Counted from the stretch's first letter, positions 31,656 to 44,667 are shown. The stretch: 64,000 nucleotides of DNA from Megalobrama amblycephala (GCF_018812025.1 NC_063052.1:21211414-21275413); one strand, 5' to 3'. Numbers and translations: made by a program. The notes: generated by a model not told the origin, from the letters alone.

Positions 31656-33566
31656 TTATTACTCTTCCGCTCTTGGAGTCTATGGCAGCCCATAGAACCG
31701 TATGGTAAAAAGTTGTGAAATTTTGCACACAGTTAGAGGACAGTCTGAACTGTGTCCATACCCAATTTGGAGTCTCTAACTCAATCCCTCTAGCGCCACC
31801 AGCTGTCCAAAGTTGCACTTCTGTTTATGCTAATAACTTTTGAACCGTATGGGCTAGAAACAAAATTCTTTTTTCCTCTGATTCCTTGGGTCAAGACGAA
31901 TCGATTGCACTATATGACGTCATTTTCCGTCATGAAAATTTTCCCGCCATTTTGATTTTTCCGAAAAACCTACTTTTTCGAACTCCTCCTAGGGCATTAC
32001 TCCGATTTTCACAAAAAATGAACCAGATCATCTTCAGACCATGACTGCAAAAAGTTATCCAAAGCTTTTTGATTGATCCATCCGTTCTCGAATAGGGCAC
32101 AAAAGAATTCGACCGAAAGCTCGCAAAATCACACTTAAGGCTATATCTTCAAAACAATTTATCGTATTCTGACCAATCTTTGTACATGTCATCACAAGCA
32201 TGACTTGAGGCAACATGCAGTGTTTCGGCACAGTGCCACCTACTGGTCCAGAGATATGAAAAATGGATATTTATGCTAATAACTTCTGAATGGTTTGTCC
32301 ATAAATCATAAATGTGGTTACCTCAGATTCAGGGCATCATTCCGAGTTGAATGATATCCATTATTACCATATCAGCCATTTTGGCCGTCGGCCATTTTGA
32401 ATTTTGTGCTAAAATGCTGTATTTTATGAACGCATTAGCATATCGTCACAAAACTCGGTATGAGTCTTCAGCACGATGCCCTGAACGAGCCTAAGAAGTT
32501 TTGCACCAGCGCCACCTAGTGGTAAAATCAAATATTCAAATGCTTATCAATATGGGTGTGGTCAACTTCTTTTCAAAAGAGTCATGACTTTAGACTCCTG
32601 AATTCCTGCTGAGTCTAACGATACCTAACATGCTAGGTTTCGACTTATGGTTTGTCCGCCATTTTGAATTTTGCGAAAAACTTACTTTTTCGAACTCGTC
32701 CTAGGCTGTTGGTCTGATTATCATGAAAATTGAACCAGATCATCTTCAGACCATTCTGGCAAAAAGTTATCAAAAGCTTTTTGATAAACTCAACCATTCT
32801 CAAAAACACGCAAATTAATTTAACGCAGAGCACCCAGTTTGGACTCATGGCTGTATCTCTGCAATGATTGATCATATTTAGACCAAACTTCGTATAAATC
32901 ATCCCAAGCAAGACCAGAGCCTACATGCTGAGTTTCGTCGCAACACCACCTACTGGTCTGGAGATTCAAAAAAAGCCAAAATAGCCATTATTTTTGCTTA
33001 TAGCTTCAAATATGTTTGTCCAAAAATCATAAATTTGGTCTTGTTAGATTAGGGGCATCATGCCGAGTCGAATGATATCCAATTTTCCCATATCAGCCAT
33101 TTTGGTTGTCGGCCATTTTGAATTTTGTGCAAAAATGCTGTATTTTATGAACACATTAGCGTATTGTTACGAAACTCGGTATGAGTCATCATCACAAGGT
33201 CCCGAAGGAGCCTGAGAAGTTTCAAACCAGCGCCACCTAGTGTTTTTTTCATATATTTATATCTTTTGATCTGGTTGACTTATTTTCAGGGGAGTCATAT
33301 CCTTAGCGAGTGTCATTGCTACCTCACTCTGACCATACCACATTAATTTGGTCACAGCACCACCTATTGATCAAAAGTGATAAACCATTAAATCTTTATT
33401 ATTGACTGAATATATCATTTTTCAGCTCTTTTGCCTAAAATGATCCTAATAGGTCTTTAATTGCTTACTGTTTCGGCTGGTCTGATGCTCCCTGCCATCT
33501 TGGCTGTCTTGTTGTGCCTTTTTTGCTTGGCCCCGTAATTGCTGCTTGCAGCTATATTTTTCTTAT
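31656..33566 (+). mobile_element. (TTA)n element body 1 (short form, 1.9 kb)
   Basis: Starts CTTCCGCTCTTGGAGTCTAT and ends GCTTGGCCCCGTAATTGCTG followed by the hairpin word GCTGCTTGCAGC and TATATTT. The interior is built of related sub-blocks containing GCGCCACCTAGTGG, 'ggccattttgaattttgtgc' and 'cctactttttcgaactc'. No ORF over 90 codons; no transposase or RT motif. Confidence 0.75.
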
Positions 33567-36175
33567 TATTATTATTCTTCCGCTCTTGGAGTCTATGGCA
33601 GCCCATAGAACCGTATGGTAAAAAGTTGTGAAATTTGGCACACAGTTAGAGGACAGTCTGAACTGTGTCCATAGCTAATTTGGAGTCTCTAACTCAATCC
33701 CTCTAGCGCCACCAGCTGTCCAAAGTTGCACTTCTGTTTATGCTAATAACTTTTGAACCGTATGGGCTAGAAACAAAATTCTTTTTTCCTCTGATTCCTT
33801 GGGTCAAGGCGAATCGATTGCACTATATGACGTCATTTTCCGTCATGAAAATTTTCCCGCCATTTAGAATTTTCTGAAAAACCTACTTTTTCGAACTCCT
33901 CCTAGGCCGTTACTCCGATTTTCACAAAAATTGGACCAGATCATCTTCAGACCATGACTGCAAAAAGTTATCAAAAGCTTTTCGATAGATCCATCCGTTC
34001 TCGAATAGGGCACAAATGAATTCGACCGAAAGCTCGCAAAATCACACTTAAGGCTATATCTCCAAAATGATTTATCGTATTTTGACCAAACGTCATACAT
34101 GTCATCACAAGCATGACTTAAGCCAACATGCTGTGTTTCAGTGCAGTGCCACCTACTGGTCCGGAGACACGAAAAATGGCTATTTTGGCTAATAACTTCT
34201 GAATGGTTTGTCCAGAAATCATAAATGTGGTCACGTCAGATTCAGGGTATCATGCCGAGTCGAATGATAACCATTATTACCATATCAGCCATTTTGGCCG
34301 TCGGCCATTTTGAATTTTGTGCTAAAATGCTGTATTTTATGAACGCATCAGCGTATCGTCACAAAACTCGGTATGGGTCATCAGCATGATGCCCTGAACC
34401 AGCCTGAGAAGTTTCGCACCAGCGCCACCTAGTGGTAAAATCAAATATTCAAATGCTTATCACTTTGACTGTGGTCGACTTGTTTTCAAAAGAGTCATGT
34501 CCTTAGACTCCTGAATCCCTGCTGAGTCCAACGATACCAAACATGTTAGGTTTCGAAATATGGTTTGTCCGCCATGTTGAATTTTGCGAAAAACCTACTT
34601 TTTCGAACTCGTCCTAGACGCTTCATTTTATTGTCATGAAAATCAAACCAGATCATCTTCAGTCCATTCTGGCAAAAAGTTATCAAAGGCTTTTCGGTAA
34701 ATCAAACCATTCTCAAATAACACGCAAATTAATTTAACGTAGAGCACCCAATTTGGACTCATGGCTGTATCTCTGCAATGCTTTATCATATTCAGACCAA
34801 AGTTCATACATATCATCCCAAGAAAGACCAGAGCCTACATGCTGAGTTTTGGCGCAGTGCCACCTACTGGTTTGGATATACAAAAAATGGTTATTTTTGC
34901 TTGCAGCTTCAGATAGGTTTGTCCAAAAATCATAACTTTGGTCTTGTTAGATTAGGGGCATCAGGCCGAGTCGAATGATAACCATTATTACCATATCAGC
35001 CATTTTGGTCATCGGCCATTTTTAATTTTGTGCTAAAATGCTGTATTTTACGAACACATTAGCATATCATCACAAAACTCGATATGGGTCATCAGTACGA
35101 TGCCCTGAACGAGCCTGAGAAGTTTCGCACCAGCGCCACCTAGTGGTAAAATCAAATATTCAAATGCTTATCACTATGAGTGTGGTCGACTTATTTTCAA
35201 AATAGTCATGATCTTAGACTCCTGAGTCCCTGCTGAGTCCAACGATACCAAACATGCTAGGTTTCGACTTATGGTCTGTCCGCCATGTTGAATTTTGTGA
35301 AAAACCTGCTTTTTCGAACTTGTCCTAGATGCTTCATTTGATTGTCATGAAAATCAGATCAGATCATCTTCAGTCCATTCTGGCAAAAAGTTATCAAAAG
35401 CTTTTCAGTAAATCAAACCATTCTCAAATAACACGGAAATTAATTTAACGCAGAGCACCCAATTTGGACTCATGGCTGTATCTCTGCAATGCTTTATCAT
35501 ATTCAGACGAAACCTCATACATATCATCCCAAGCAAGACCAGAGCCTACATGCTGAGTTTTGCCATAACGCCACCTACTGGTCTGGAGATACAAAAAAGC
35601 CAATATAGCCATTATTTTTGCTTATAGCTTCAGATAGGTTTGTCAAAAAATGATAAAGTTGGTCTTTTTCAATTCGGGGCATCATGCCTAGTCGAATGAT
35701 ATCCAATTTTCCCATGTCGGCCATTTTGGCCATCGGACATTTTAAATCTTGTTTTAAAATGCTGTATTTTGTGAACACATTAGTGTATTGTTTCGAAACT
35801 CTGTATGGGTCATCAGCACAAGGCCCTGAAAGAGTCCAAACCAGCGCCACCTACTGTATTTTTTTCATATGCTTATAACTTTTGATCTGGTTGACTTATT
35901 TTTTCGGGAGTCATATCCATAGTGAGTGTCATTGTCACCTCACTCTGACCAAACCATATTCATTTGGTCACAGCGCCACCTATTGGTCGAAAGTGATAAA
36001 CCAGTAAATCTTTATTACTGACTGTATATATCATTTTCCAACTCTTTTGCCTTAAATGATCGTAATAGGTCTTTAATTGCTCACTGTTGCAGTTGGCCTA
36101 ATGCTCCCAGCCATGTTGGCTGGCTTGTTGTCCCTTTTTTGCTTGGCCCCGTAATTGCTGCTTGCAGCTATATTT
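33567..36175 (+). mobile_element. (TTA)n element body 2 (long form, 2.6 kb)
   Basis: Same ends as body 1 but with one more internal block of about 0.69 kb: the GCGCCACCTAGTGGTAAAAT block occurs twice, at about 34421 and 35136. It lacks its own stem-loop head and follows body 1 directly across a short (TTA)n. Confidence 0.75.
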
Positions 36176-38074
36176 ATTATTCTTCCGCTCTTGGAGTCTA
36201 TGGCAGCCCATAGAACCGTATGGTAAAAAGTTGTGAAATTTGGCACACAGTTAGAGGACAGTCTGAACTGTGTCCATAGCCAATTTGGAGTCTCTAACTC
36301 AATCCCTCTAGCGCCACCAGCTGTCCAAAGTTGCACTTCTGTTTATGCTAATAACTTTTGAACCGTATGGGCTAGAAACAAAATTCTTTTTTTCATCTGA
36401 TTCCTTGGGTCAAGACGAATCGACGCCACTATATGACGTCATTTTCCGTCATGAAAATTTTCCCGCCATTTTGAATTTTCCGAAAAACCTACTTTTTCGA
36501 ACTCCTCCTAGGGCGTTATTCTGATTTTCACAAAAATTGGACCAGATCATCTTCAGACCATGACTGCAAAAAGTTATCAAAAGCTTTTCGATAGATCCAT
36601 CCGTTCTCGACTAGGGCACAAATGAATTCGACTGAAAGCTTGCAAAATCACACTTAAGGGTATATCTCCAAAAAGATTTATCGTATTTTGACCAAACTTC
36701 ATACATGTCATCACAAGCATGACTTAAGCCAACATGCAGTGTTTCAGTGCAGTGCCGCCTACTGGTCCGGAGATACGAAAAATGGCTATTTTGGCTAATA
36801 ACTTCTGAATGGTTTGTCCAGAAATCATAAATGTGGTCACATCAGATTCAGGGTATCATGCCGAGTCGAATGATAACCATTATTACCATACCAGCCATTT
36901 TGGCCGTCGGCCATTTTGAATTTTGTGCTAAAATGCTGTATTTTATGAACGCATCAGCGTATCGTCACAAAACTCGGTATGGGTCATCAGCATAATGCCC
37001 TGAACCAGCCTGAGAAGTTTCGGACCAGCGCCACCTAGTGGTAAAATCAAATATTCAAATGCTTATCAATATGGGTGTGGTCAACTTATTTTCAAAAGAG
37101 TCATGACGTTAGACTCCTGAATCCCTGCTGAGTCTAACGATACCAAACATGCTAGGTTTCGACTTATGGTTTGTCCGCCATTTTGAATTTTGCGAAAAAC
37201 CTACTTTTTCGAACTCATCTTAGGCTGTTGGTCTGATTATTATGAAAATTGAACCAGATCATCTTCAGACCATTCTGGCAAAAAGTTATCAAAAGCTTTT
37301 TGATAAACTCAACCCTTCTCAAAAAACACGCAAATTAATTTAACACAGAGCACCCAGTTTGGACTCATGGCTGTATCTCTGCAATGATTGATCATATTTA
37401 GACCAAACTTCGTACAAATCATCCCAAGCAAGACCAGAGCCTACATGCTGAGTTTCGTCGCAACACCACCTACTGGTCTGGAGATTCAAAAAAGCCAAAA
37501 TAGCCATTATTTTTGCTTATAGCTTCAAATATGTTTGTTCAAAAATCATAAATTTGGTCTTGTTAGATTAGGGGCATCATGCCGAGTCGAATGATATCCA
37601 ATTTTCCCATATCAGCCATTTTGGTTGTCGGCCATTTTGAATTTTGTGCAAAAATGCTGTATTTTATGAACGCATTAGCGTATTGTTACGAAACTCGGTA
37701 TGAGTCATTAGCACAAGGTCCCGAAGGAGCCTGAGAAGCTTCAAACCAGCGCCACCTAGTTTTTTTTTTAATATGTTTATAACTTTTGATCTGGTTGACT
37801 TATTTTCACGGGAGTCATATCCTTAGCAAGTGTCATTGCTACCTCACTCTGACCATACCACATTAATTTGGTCACAGCACCACCTATTGATCAAAAGTGA
37901 TAAACCATTAAATCTTTATTATTGACTGTATATATCATTTTTCAGCTCTTTTGCCTAAAATGATCCTAATAGGTCTTTAATTGCTTACTGTTGCAGCTGG
38001 TCTGATGCTCCCAGCCATCTTGGCTGGCTTGCTGTGCCTTTTTTGCTTGGCCCCGTAATTGCTGCTTACAGCTA

Positions 38075-38080
<6 letters not shown>
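36176..38080 (+). mobile_element. (TTA)n element body 3 (short form)
   Basis: Closest to body 1: both carry 'tcaatatgggtgtggtcaac' and have a single GCGCCACCTAGTGGTAAAAT block. No head of its own. It ends GCTGCTTACAGCTATATTTA and runs into a (TTA)n tract. Confidence 0.75.
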
Positions 38081-38158
<78 letters not shown>

Positions 38159-38203
38159 GGGCCCGAGCACCGATGGTGTGAGGACCCTATTGGAATTGCT
38201 CCG

Positions 38204-38234
<31 letters not shown>

Positions 38235-38425
38235 GGGCCCGAGCACCGATGGTGTGAGGACCCTATTGGAATTGCTCCGTTTATTATTATTATTATTATT
38301 ATTATTAGGGCCAAAGCCCTGTAAGGGGCTGAAGGCCCTTTTGTTTTCTTTAGGATTATTAGGGGCCAAGCACCGAAGGTGCTTAGGCACCTATTGTTAT
38401 TGTTAGTTTTCTTATTATTATTATT
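38081..38425 (+). repeat. (TTA)n tract and four heads
   Basis: About 26 TTA units (38081-38157), then two type A heads, one type C head (GGGCCAAAGCCCTGTAAGGG, closing AAGGCCC) and one type B head. The mix of three head types in one row shows that related families share one insertion habitat. Confidence 0.85.
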
Positions 38426-40554
38426 CTTCCGCTCTTGGAGTCTATGGCAGCCCATAGAACCGTATGGTAAAAAGTTGTGAAATTTGGCACACAGTTAGAG
38501 GACAGTCTGAACTGTGTCCATAGCTAATTTGGAGTCTCTAACTCAATCCCTCTAGCGCCACCAGCTGTCCAAAGTTGCACTTCTGTTTATGCTAATAACT
38601 TTTGAACCGTATGGGCTAGAAACAAAATTCTTTTTTCCTCTGATTCCTTGGGTCAAGGCGAATCGATTGCACTATATGACGTCATTTTCCGTCATGAAAA
38701 TTTTCCTGCCATTTTTATTTTTCTGAAAAACCTACTTTTTCGAACTCCTCCTAGGGCGTTACTCCGATTTTCACAAAAATTGGACCAGATCATCTTCAGA
38801 CCATGACTGCAAAAAGTTATCAAAAGCTTTTCGATAGATCCATCCGTTCTCGAATAGGGCACAAATGAATTCGACCGAAAGCTCGCAAAATCACACTTAA
38901 GGCTATATCTCCAAAATGATTTATCGTATTTTGACCAAACGTCATACATGTCATCACAAGCATGACTTAAGCCAACATGCTGTGTTTCCGTGCAGTGCCA
39001 CCTACTGGTCCGGAGATACGAAAAATGGCTATTTTGGCTAATAACTTCTGAATGGTTTGTCCAGAAATCATAAATGTGGTCACGTCAGATTCAGGGTATC
39101 ATGCCGAGTTGAATGAAAACCATTATTACCATATCAGCCATTTTGGCCGTCGGCCATTTTGAATTTTGTGCTAAAATGCTGTATTTTATGAACGCATCAG
39201 CGTATCGTCACAAAACTCGGTATGGGTCATCAGCATGATGCCCTGAACCAGCCTGAGAAGTTTCGCACCAGCGCCACCTAGTGGTAAAATCAAATATTCA
39301 AATGCTTATCACTTTGACTGTGGTCGACTTGTTTTTAAAAGAGTCATGTCCTTAGACTCCTGAATCCCTGCTGAGTCCAACGATACCAAACATGTTAGGT
39401 TTCGAAATATGGTTTGTCCGCCATGTTGAATTTTGCAAAAAACTACTTTTTCGAACTCGTCCTAGACGCTTCATTTGATTGTCATGAAAATCAAACCAGA
39501 TCATCTTCAGTCCATTCTGGCAAAAAGTTATCAAAAGCTTTTCGGTAAATCAAACCATTCTCAAATAACACGCAAATTAATTTAACGTAAAGCACCCAAT
39601 TTGGACTCATGGCTGTATCTCTGCAATGCTTTATCATATTCAGACCAAAGTTCATACATATCATCCCAAGCAAGACCAGAGCCTACATGCTGAGTTTTGG
39701 TGCAGCGCCACCTACTGGTTTGGATATACAAAAATGGTTATTTTTGCTTGCAGCTTCAGATAGGTTTGTCCAAAAATCATAACTTTGGTCTTGTTAGATT
39801 AGGGGCATCATGCCGAGTCGAATGATAACCATTATTACCATATCAGCCATTTTGGTCGTCGGCCATTTTTAATTTTGTGCAAAAATGCTGTATTTTACGA
39901 ACACATTAGCATATCATCACAAAACTCGATATGGGTCTCAGTACGATGCCCTGAACGAGCCTGAGAAGTTTCGCACCAGCGCCACCTAGTGGTAAAATCA
40001 AATATTCAAATGCTTATCGCTATGAGTGTGGTCGACTTATTTTCAAAGTAGTCATGATCTTAGACTCCCGAATCCCTGCTGAGTCCAACGATACCAAACA
40101 TGCTAGGTTTCGACTTATGGTCTGTCCGCCATGTTGAATTTTGCGAAAAACCTGCTTTTTCGAACTTGTCCTAGATGCTTAATTTGATTGTCATGAAATC
40201 AGATCAGATCATCTTCAGTCCATTCTGGCAAAAAGTTATCAAAAGCTTTTCAGTAAATCAAACCATTCTCAAATAACACGCAAATTAATTTAACGCATAG
40301 CACCCAATTTGGACTCATGGCTGTATCTCTGCAATGCTTTATCATATTCAGACGAAACCTCATACATATCATCCCAAGCAAGACCAGAGCCTACATGCTG
40401 AGTTTTGCCATAACGCCACCTACTGGTCTGGAGATACAAAAAAGCCAATATAGCCATTATTTTTGCTTATAGCTTCAGATAGGTTTGTCAAAAAATGATA
40501 AAGTTGGTCTTTTTCAATTCGGGGCATCATGCCGAGTCGAATGATATCCAATTT
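38426..40554 (+). mobile_element. (TTA)n element body 4 (long form), cut by gap
   Basis: Closest to body 2: both have 'tcactttgactgtggtcgac', GGTCAAGGCGAATCG and the extra block. It runs into the assembly gap about 2.1 kb in, so its tail is unseen. Confidence 0.75.
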
Positions 40555-41554
40555 NNNNNNNNNNNNNNNNNNNNNNNNNNNNNNNNNNNNNNNNNNNNNN
40601 NNNNNNNNNNNNNNNNNNNNNNNNNNNNNNNNNNNNNNNNNNNNNNNNNNNNNNNNNNNNNNNNNNNNNNNNNNNNNNNNNNNNNNNNNNNNNNNNNNNN
40701 NNNNNNNNNNNNNNNNNNNNNNNNNNNNNNNNNNNNNNNNNNNNNNNNNNNNNNNNNNNNNNNNNNNNNNNNNNNNNNNNNNNNNNNNNNNNNNNNNNNN
40801 NNNNNNNNNNNNNNNNNNNNNNNNNNNNNNNNNNNNNNNNNNNNNNNNNNNNNNNNNNNNNNNNNNNNNNNNNNNNNNNNNNNNNNNNNNNNNNNNNNNN
40901 NNNNNNNNNNNNNNNNNNNNNNNNNNNNNNNNNNNNNNNNNNNNNNNNNNNNNNNNNNNNNNNNNNNNNNNNNNNNNNNNNNNNNNNNNNNNNNNNNNNN
41001 NNNNNNNNNNNNNNNNNNNNNNNNNNNNNNNNNNNNNNNNNNNNNNNNNNNNNNNNNNNNNNNNNNNNNNNNNNNNNNNNNNNNNNNNNNNNNNNNNNNN
41101 NNNNNNNNNNNNNNNNNNNNNNNNNNNNNNNNNNNNNNNNNNNNNNNNNNNNNNNNNNNNNNNNNNNNNNNNNNNNNNNNNNNNNNNNNNNNNNNNNNNN
41201 NNNNNNNNNNNNNNNNNNNNNNNNNNNNNNNNNNNNNNNNNNNNNNNNNNNNNNNNNNNNNNNNNNNNNNNNNNNNNNNNNNNNNNNNNNNNNNNNNNNN
41301 NNNNNNNNNNNNNNNNNNNNNNNNNNNNNNNNNNNNNNNNNNNNNNNNNNNNNNNNNNNNNNNNNNNNNNNNNNNNNNNNNNNNNNNNNNNNNNNNNNNN
41401 NNNNNNNNNNNNNNNNNNNNNNNNNNNNNNNNNNNNNNNNNNNNNNNNNNNNNNNNNNNNNNNNNNNNNNNNNNNNNNNNNNNNNNNNNNNNNNNNNNNN
41501 NNNNNNNNNNNNNNNNNNNNNNNNNNNNNNNNNNNNNNNNNNNNNNNNNNNNNN
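40555..41554. other. Assembly gap, exactly 1000 N
   Basis: A round-number N run, so a placeholder of unknown true length. It lies inside the tandem array and just before a nup210 exon. Frames drawn across it are not real. Confidence 0.99.
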
Positions 41555-41636
41555 ACAGAGGATCAGAATGAGGGTTGAAAATGACCATTTTTGTAAAAAT
41601 ATGACACTTTGGTTGTTTTGAATTTTTTGCTCATAA

Positions 41637-41810
<174 letters not shown>

Positions 41811-41898
41811 TGAATAATGGGTTTTAGGACAGTGATTATTTCTTCTTTAGTATCTTTTTATATTTCTTTTTATAACAATTTTCTATCTTTTTCTATAG

Positions 41899-41973
41899 TG
41901 TGCCATGTGCTGTTTTCTCCAAGAGATCCTGTTAATCATCCTGCATTCATCCAGAAGTCTCCGCCTCCCACAG
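41899..41973 (+). CDS. nup210: nup210 exon, second from last (cytoplasmic tail)
   Basis: 75-bp exon after a 117-bp intron, with acceptor TTTTTCTATAG (to 41898) and donor GTACAT (41974). Phase fits the preceding exon (one base carried in, one carried out). It encodes CHVLFSPRDPVNHPAFIQKS then PPPT, the start of the short tail after the membrane helix. The SPRD block has a counterpart (TPRD) in the mammalian protein as I recall it. Pro- and Ser-rich, no domain. Confidence 0.75.
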
Positions 41974-42299
41974 GTACATGCATCTGGAAAATACTCCTGC
42001 AAGAATGTAACCAAATATAAACCAAATAAATGCTGCTCCATTAACACCTGACCTCTTTTTTGCAGTGCAAAATGTGTAATACAATTCTTTTGTGTGCTAA
42101 AGGTAGTAAAGGGATGTTTATTATTTCAGTTAAAGCCGTCATATCATTTATTATAAATGGACCCTTTTTCCACCCTCTCCTTAGATGTCTTAAAGGGGTC
42201 ATGAAATGCAGTTTCAGATTTTTTTATTATGTTTCTCGAGGTTAGTTTATAGCATTTGCAAAATATTTTTGCACCAAAAAAGGAAAATGGTTCACTTCT

Positions 42300-44410
42300 C
42301 TGCATCGATCCACCAGGCTTCTTACAAAACCTCTGCATTAGCCTTCAGAGCTCTTTATGTCTCCCTACTCTGTTTACCAGCCGAAGGAGCAACAGTGGAG
42401 GCCGATCAAGCCCTCTTCTCCAGTCGCCCTGATGTAGCAGCATAATGATGACAAAAAGAAAGAGTACGAGGTGTTTAAGTTCTGTGTTCCCCGGAAATCT
42501 GGCACACGAGGTTCCCCCTTAACGCCCAACTAACCCTCCCGCCATGGGTCAAATTTCCAGGGTCTAAACAGAGCTAAACCTCGCAGCAAGTCACCAATGC
42601 AAGACGATAACCTCCCTCCTACAAAACATTTGGGAAAAACATTCTTTGCTGCGGCCGTGGCCAAGAAACCCCCTAATTTCACTTCCTCCAATCCACTGGA
42701 TGCCTGTTCTACTCTTCTAATTCTACTGTTCAAAAAAATGAGGGTATCTGTTGGCAAGGTCAGCCTCCCCTTGCTAGTGGGTGCCCACCTGAAGTTCAAA
42801 GAGGCTTCACTTTTCCTAGAGTGCCCCCTTCCTACACGTGTTGGGGATTTCCTTGTTCTAAAGGGAAAAACGGTGAGAAGGTGTGCACAAGCAGTTACCA
42901 CACAGCTCCGTACATCTCACAAATTCAATAGGGCATCAGGCCCCAGTGTTCCCCAACACAAAAAAAATCTAACGAATCCAATATGTTAGTTAAAAAGAGA
43001 GAACATCTCTCAGCAATCCCACGTCACCCAACAAAAGTTGTCCACATAATGCGCCATTGTATCACAAATGAAAGAACCAACTGCATCAGCAGTTCTGAGC
43101 TATTCTCTGGTTTCTGTGGGAAGTCTTGCGAGTGTCATGTCTGTGTCAGCCGCCGAATGGGTGATTCATGCTGTAAAGAAGGGCTTCAGAAGACTTCAGT
43201 TTGCTCCGAAAACCCCAGTGTTTCAGCTGACTTATCTCTTTTCACACAGAGGAGAGATATTCTGACAGCTCATATTCTGAAAGATGAAATCTCCCTTCTC
43301 GAGAAGGGGGCGGTAAGGTGCCAACAGAGGTTTTATTCCCGTTATTTCCTGGTTCCAAAAAAGGATGACTCTCTTCGTCCCATTTGGATCTTTTGAACAA
43401 ACATTGCAGGAAACACAACTTCAGAAAGTTAACACTCTTCAAGTTTCTCTCTCACGCTCAATACATCAGAACGATGATTCACATCATTTGATCTGAAGGA
43501 TGCTTTCTTCCACATAAGGAATCTATCCTCAACACAGGAAATTACTTCGTTTCGCCTACCAAAGCATATGTTACGAATTCCCAGTTCTTCATTTCGTGCT
43601 TTCTCTGAGTCCAAGAGTGTTCTGTATGTGCGGAGGCGGGCTTAGCCCATGCTAAGAATAGCAGGTTCTAGATCCTGATATAGCTTTTTGCAAGACCTTA
43701 TGTATGTTGGTAAGTGTTTGTCCACTAAGGTTTATTTGCCGTCTATCATTGCATGTCATGTTGGGTTTGATGGCACAACAGTGGGGCAACACCCCCTCAT
43801 TCGTAGATTCATGAAGGGGGCTCACCGTTCCCTTCCTGTGTCTAGAAAATCTGTGCTGGAATGGGACCTCTCCATGGTGCTAGAGGCTCTGTCACAACAG
43901 CTTTTTGAGTCCCTGGGAAACATTTCCCTTAAGCTGCTGTCTTTCAAGACAGCCCTGCTCCTGGATCTGGCCTCAGTCAAATGTGTCAGTGATTTGCAAG
44001 CACTCTGATTTGCATTCCTCGTGCGAAATTCTTTCTCAGTGGTGATAAGGTTTTTCTTAGGCCTAACCCAGCCCTAAATGCTTCCCAGCTTTTATGTGTG
44101 ATGTGATTGATCCTCCTTTCACCCACCCCCTTTCTCCTCCACAGAGAATCAGAGGTTGAATTCTTTGTGTCCTGTGCATGCCCTGCGGGCTTTCATGGAC
44201 AGAGCCAGTTCTTTCAGAAGGAGTGGCCTTCAGGGGGCCTCACTCTGGGCTGGCTGCCGCTTGGGCTCTAAGTAGGGGAGTTTCAATGCAGGACGTTTGT
44301 TCTGCTGTAAGCTGGGATTCCCCACACACATTTGTCAGAAACTACTGGCTTGATGTTGCTAGAACAACATTAGCTCATTCTGTCCTGGGGGTGGGTTCAT
44401 CATAACCCCG
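42300..44410 (+). mobile_element. DIRS1-like retrotransposon, decayed, in the last nup210 intron
   Basis: DIRS elements copy RNA to DNA and integrate with a tyrosine recombinase instead of an integrase. Readable parts in order: a gag-like region (42330-42990, several frames); the RT start ISLLEKGAVRCQQRFYSRYF then LVPKKD (43278-43370); RT palm residue stretch FAYQSI...FVLSLSPRVF (about 43550-43620); and the tyrosine recombinase HVGFDGTTVGQHPLIRRFMK (43754-43815), WDLSMVLEAL, LKLLSFKTALLLDLASVKCV (to 43990), and the C-terminal HTFVRNYWLDVARTTLAHSV (44329-44390) with the nucleophilic Tyr. Many stops and shifts; RNase H and much of RT are deleted. A TTAA-type MITE end (AAAGGGGTCATGAAATGC, 42193) lies just upstream. 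It has the same orientation as nup210. Confidence 0.88.
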
Positions 44411-44563
44411 TCCCCCTAATAACATGCAAATTATCTGATAGACTTTACCACATTTTTCTTGTATTATTATTTCTTCTGGTGTTCAGGAAGATTTGTAACC
44501 TCCTGTAGATTTTGATTACTGACTTAGAATTGTAAATGTTGCTGTTTTTTTTTTTTTTTGCAG

Positions 44564-44667
44564 GTGTAGCTAAGCTGACTGAGAGCCCCTTCAACAACAG
44601 CGTGTCTTCAGACATGAAGGGAAGCCCAAGATTACGTCTGTATTCACCAGACTACAACTCCAGATAA
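44564..44667 (+). CDS. nup210: nup210 last coding exon (C-terminus)
   Basis: Acceptor is a T-run plus GCAG (44546-44563). It is in phase with the previous exon across a 2590-bp intron. It encodes VAKLTESPFNNSVSSDMKGS then PRLRLYSPDYNSR and stop TAA (44665-44667). The final SPxYxS pattern matches the C-terminal end of vertebrate NUP210 as I recall it (WSPAYASH in human). The tail is Ser/Pro-rich, like the mitotically phosphorylated tail known for the family; phosphorylation here is inference. The three exons together give about 97 residues, consistent with one TM helix and a roughly 60-residue cytoplasmic tail. Confidence 0.78.

Noticed and set aside
42530..42901. 123-aa minus-strand ORF opposite 42597-42989
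   Set aside because: Overlaps the decayed DIRS gag-like region; mirrored open frames without domain evidence.
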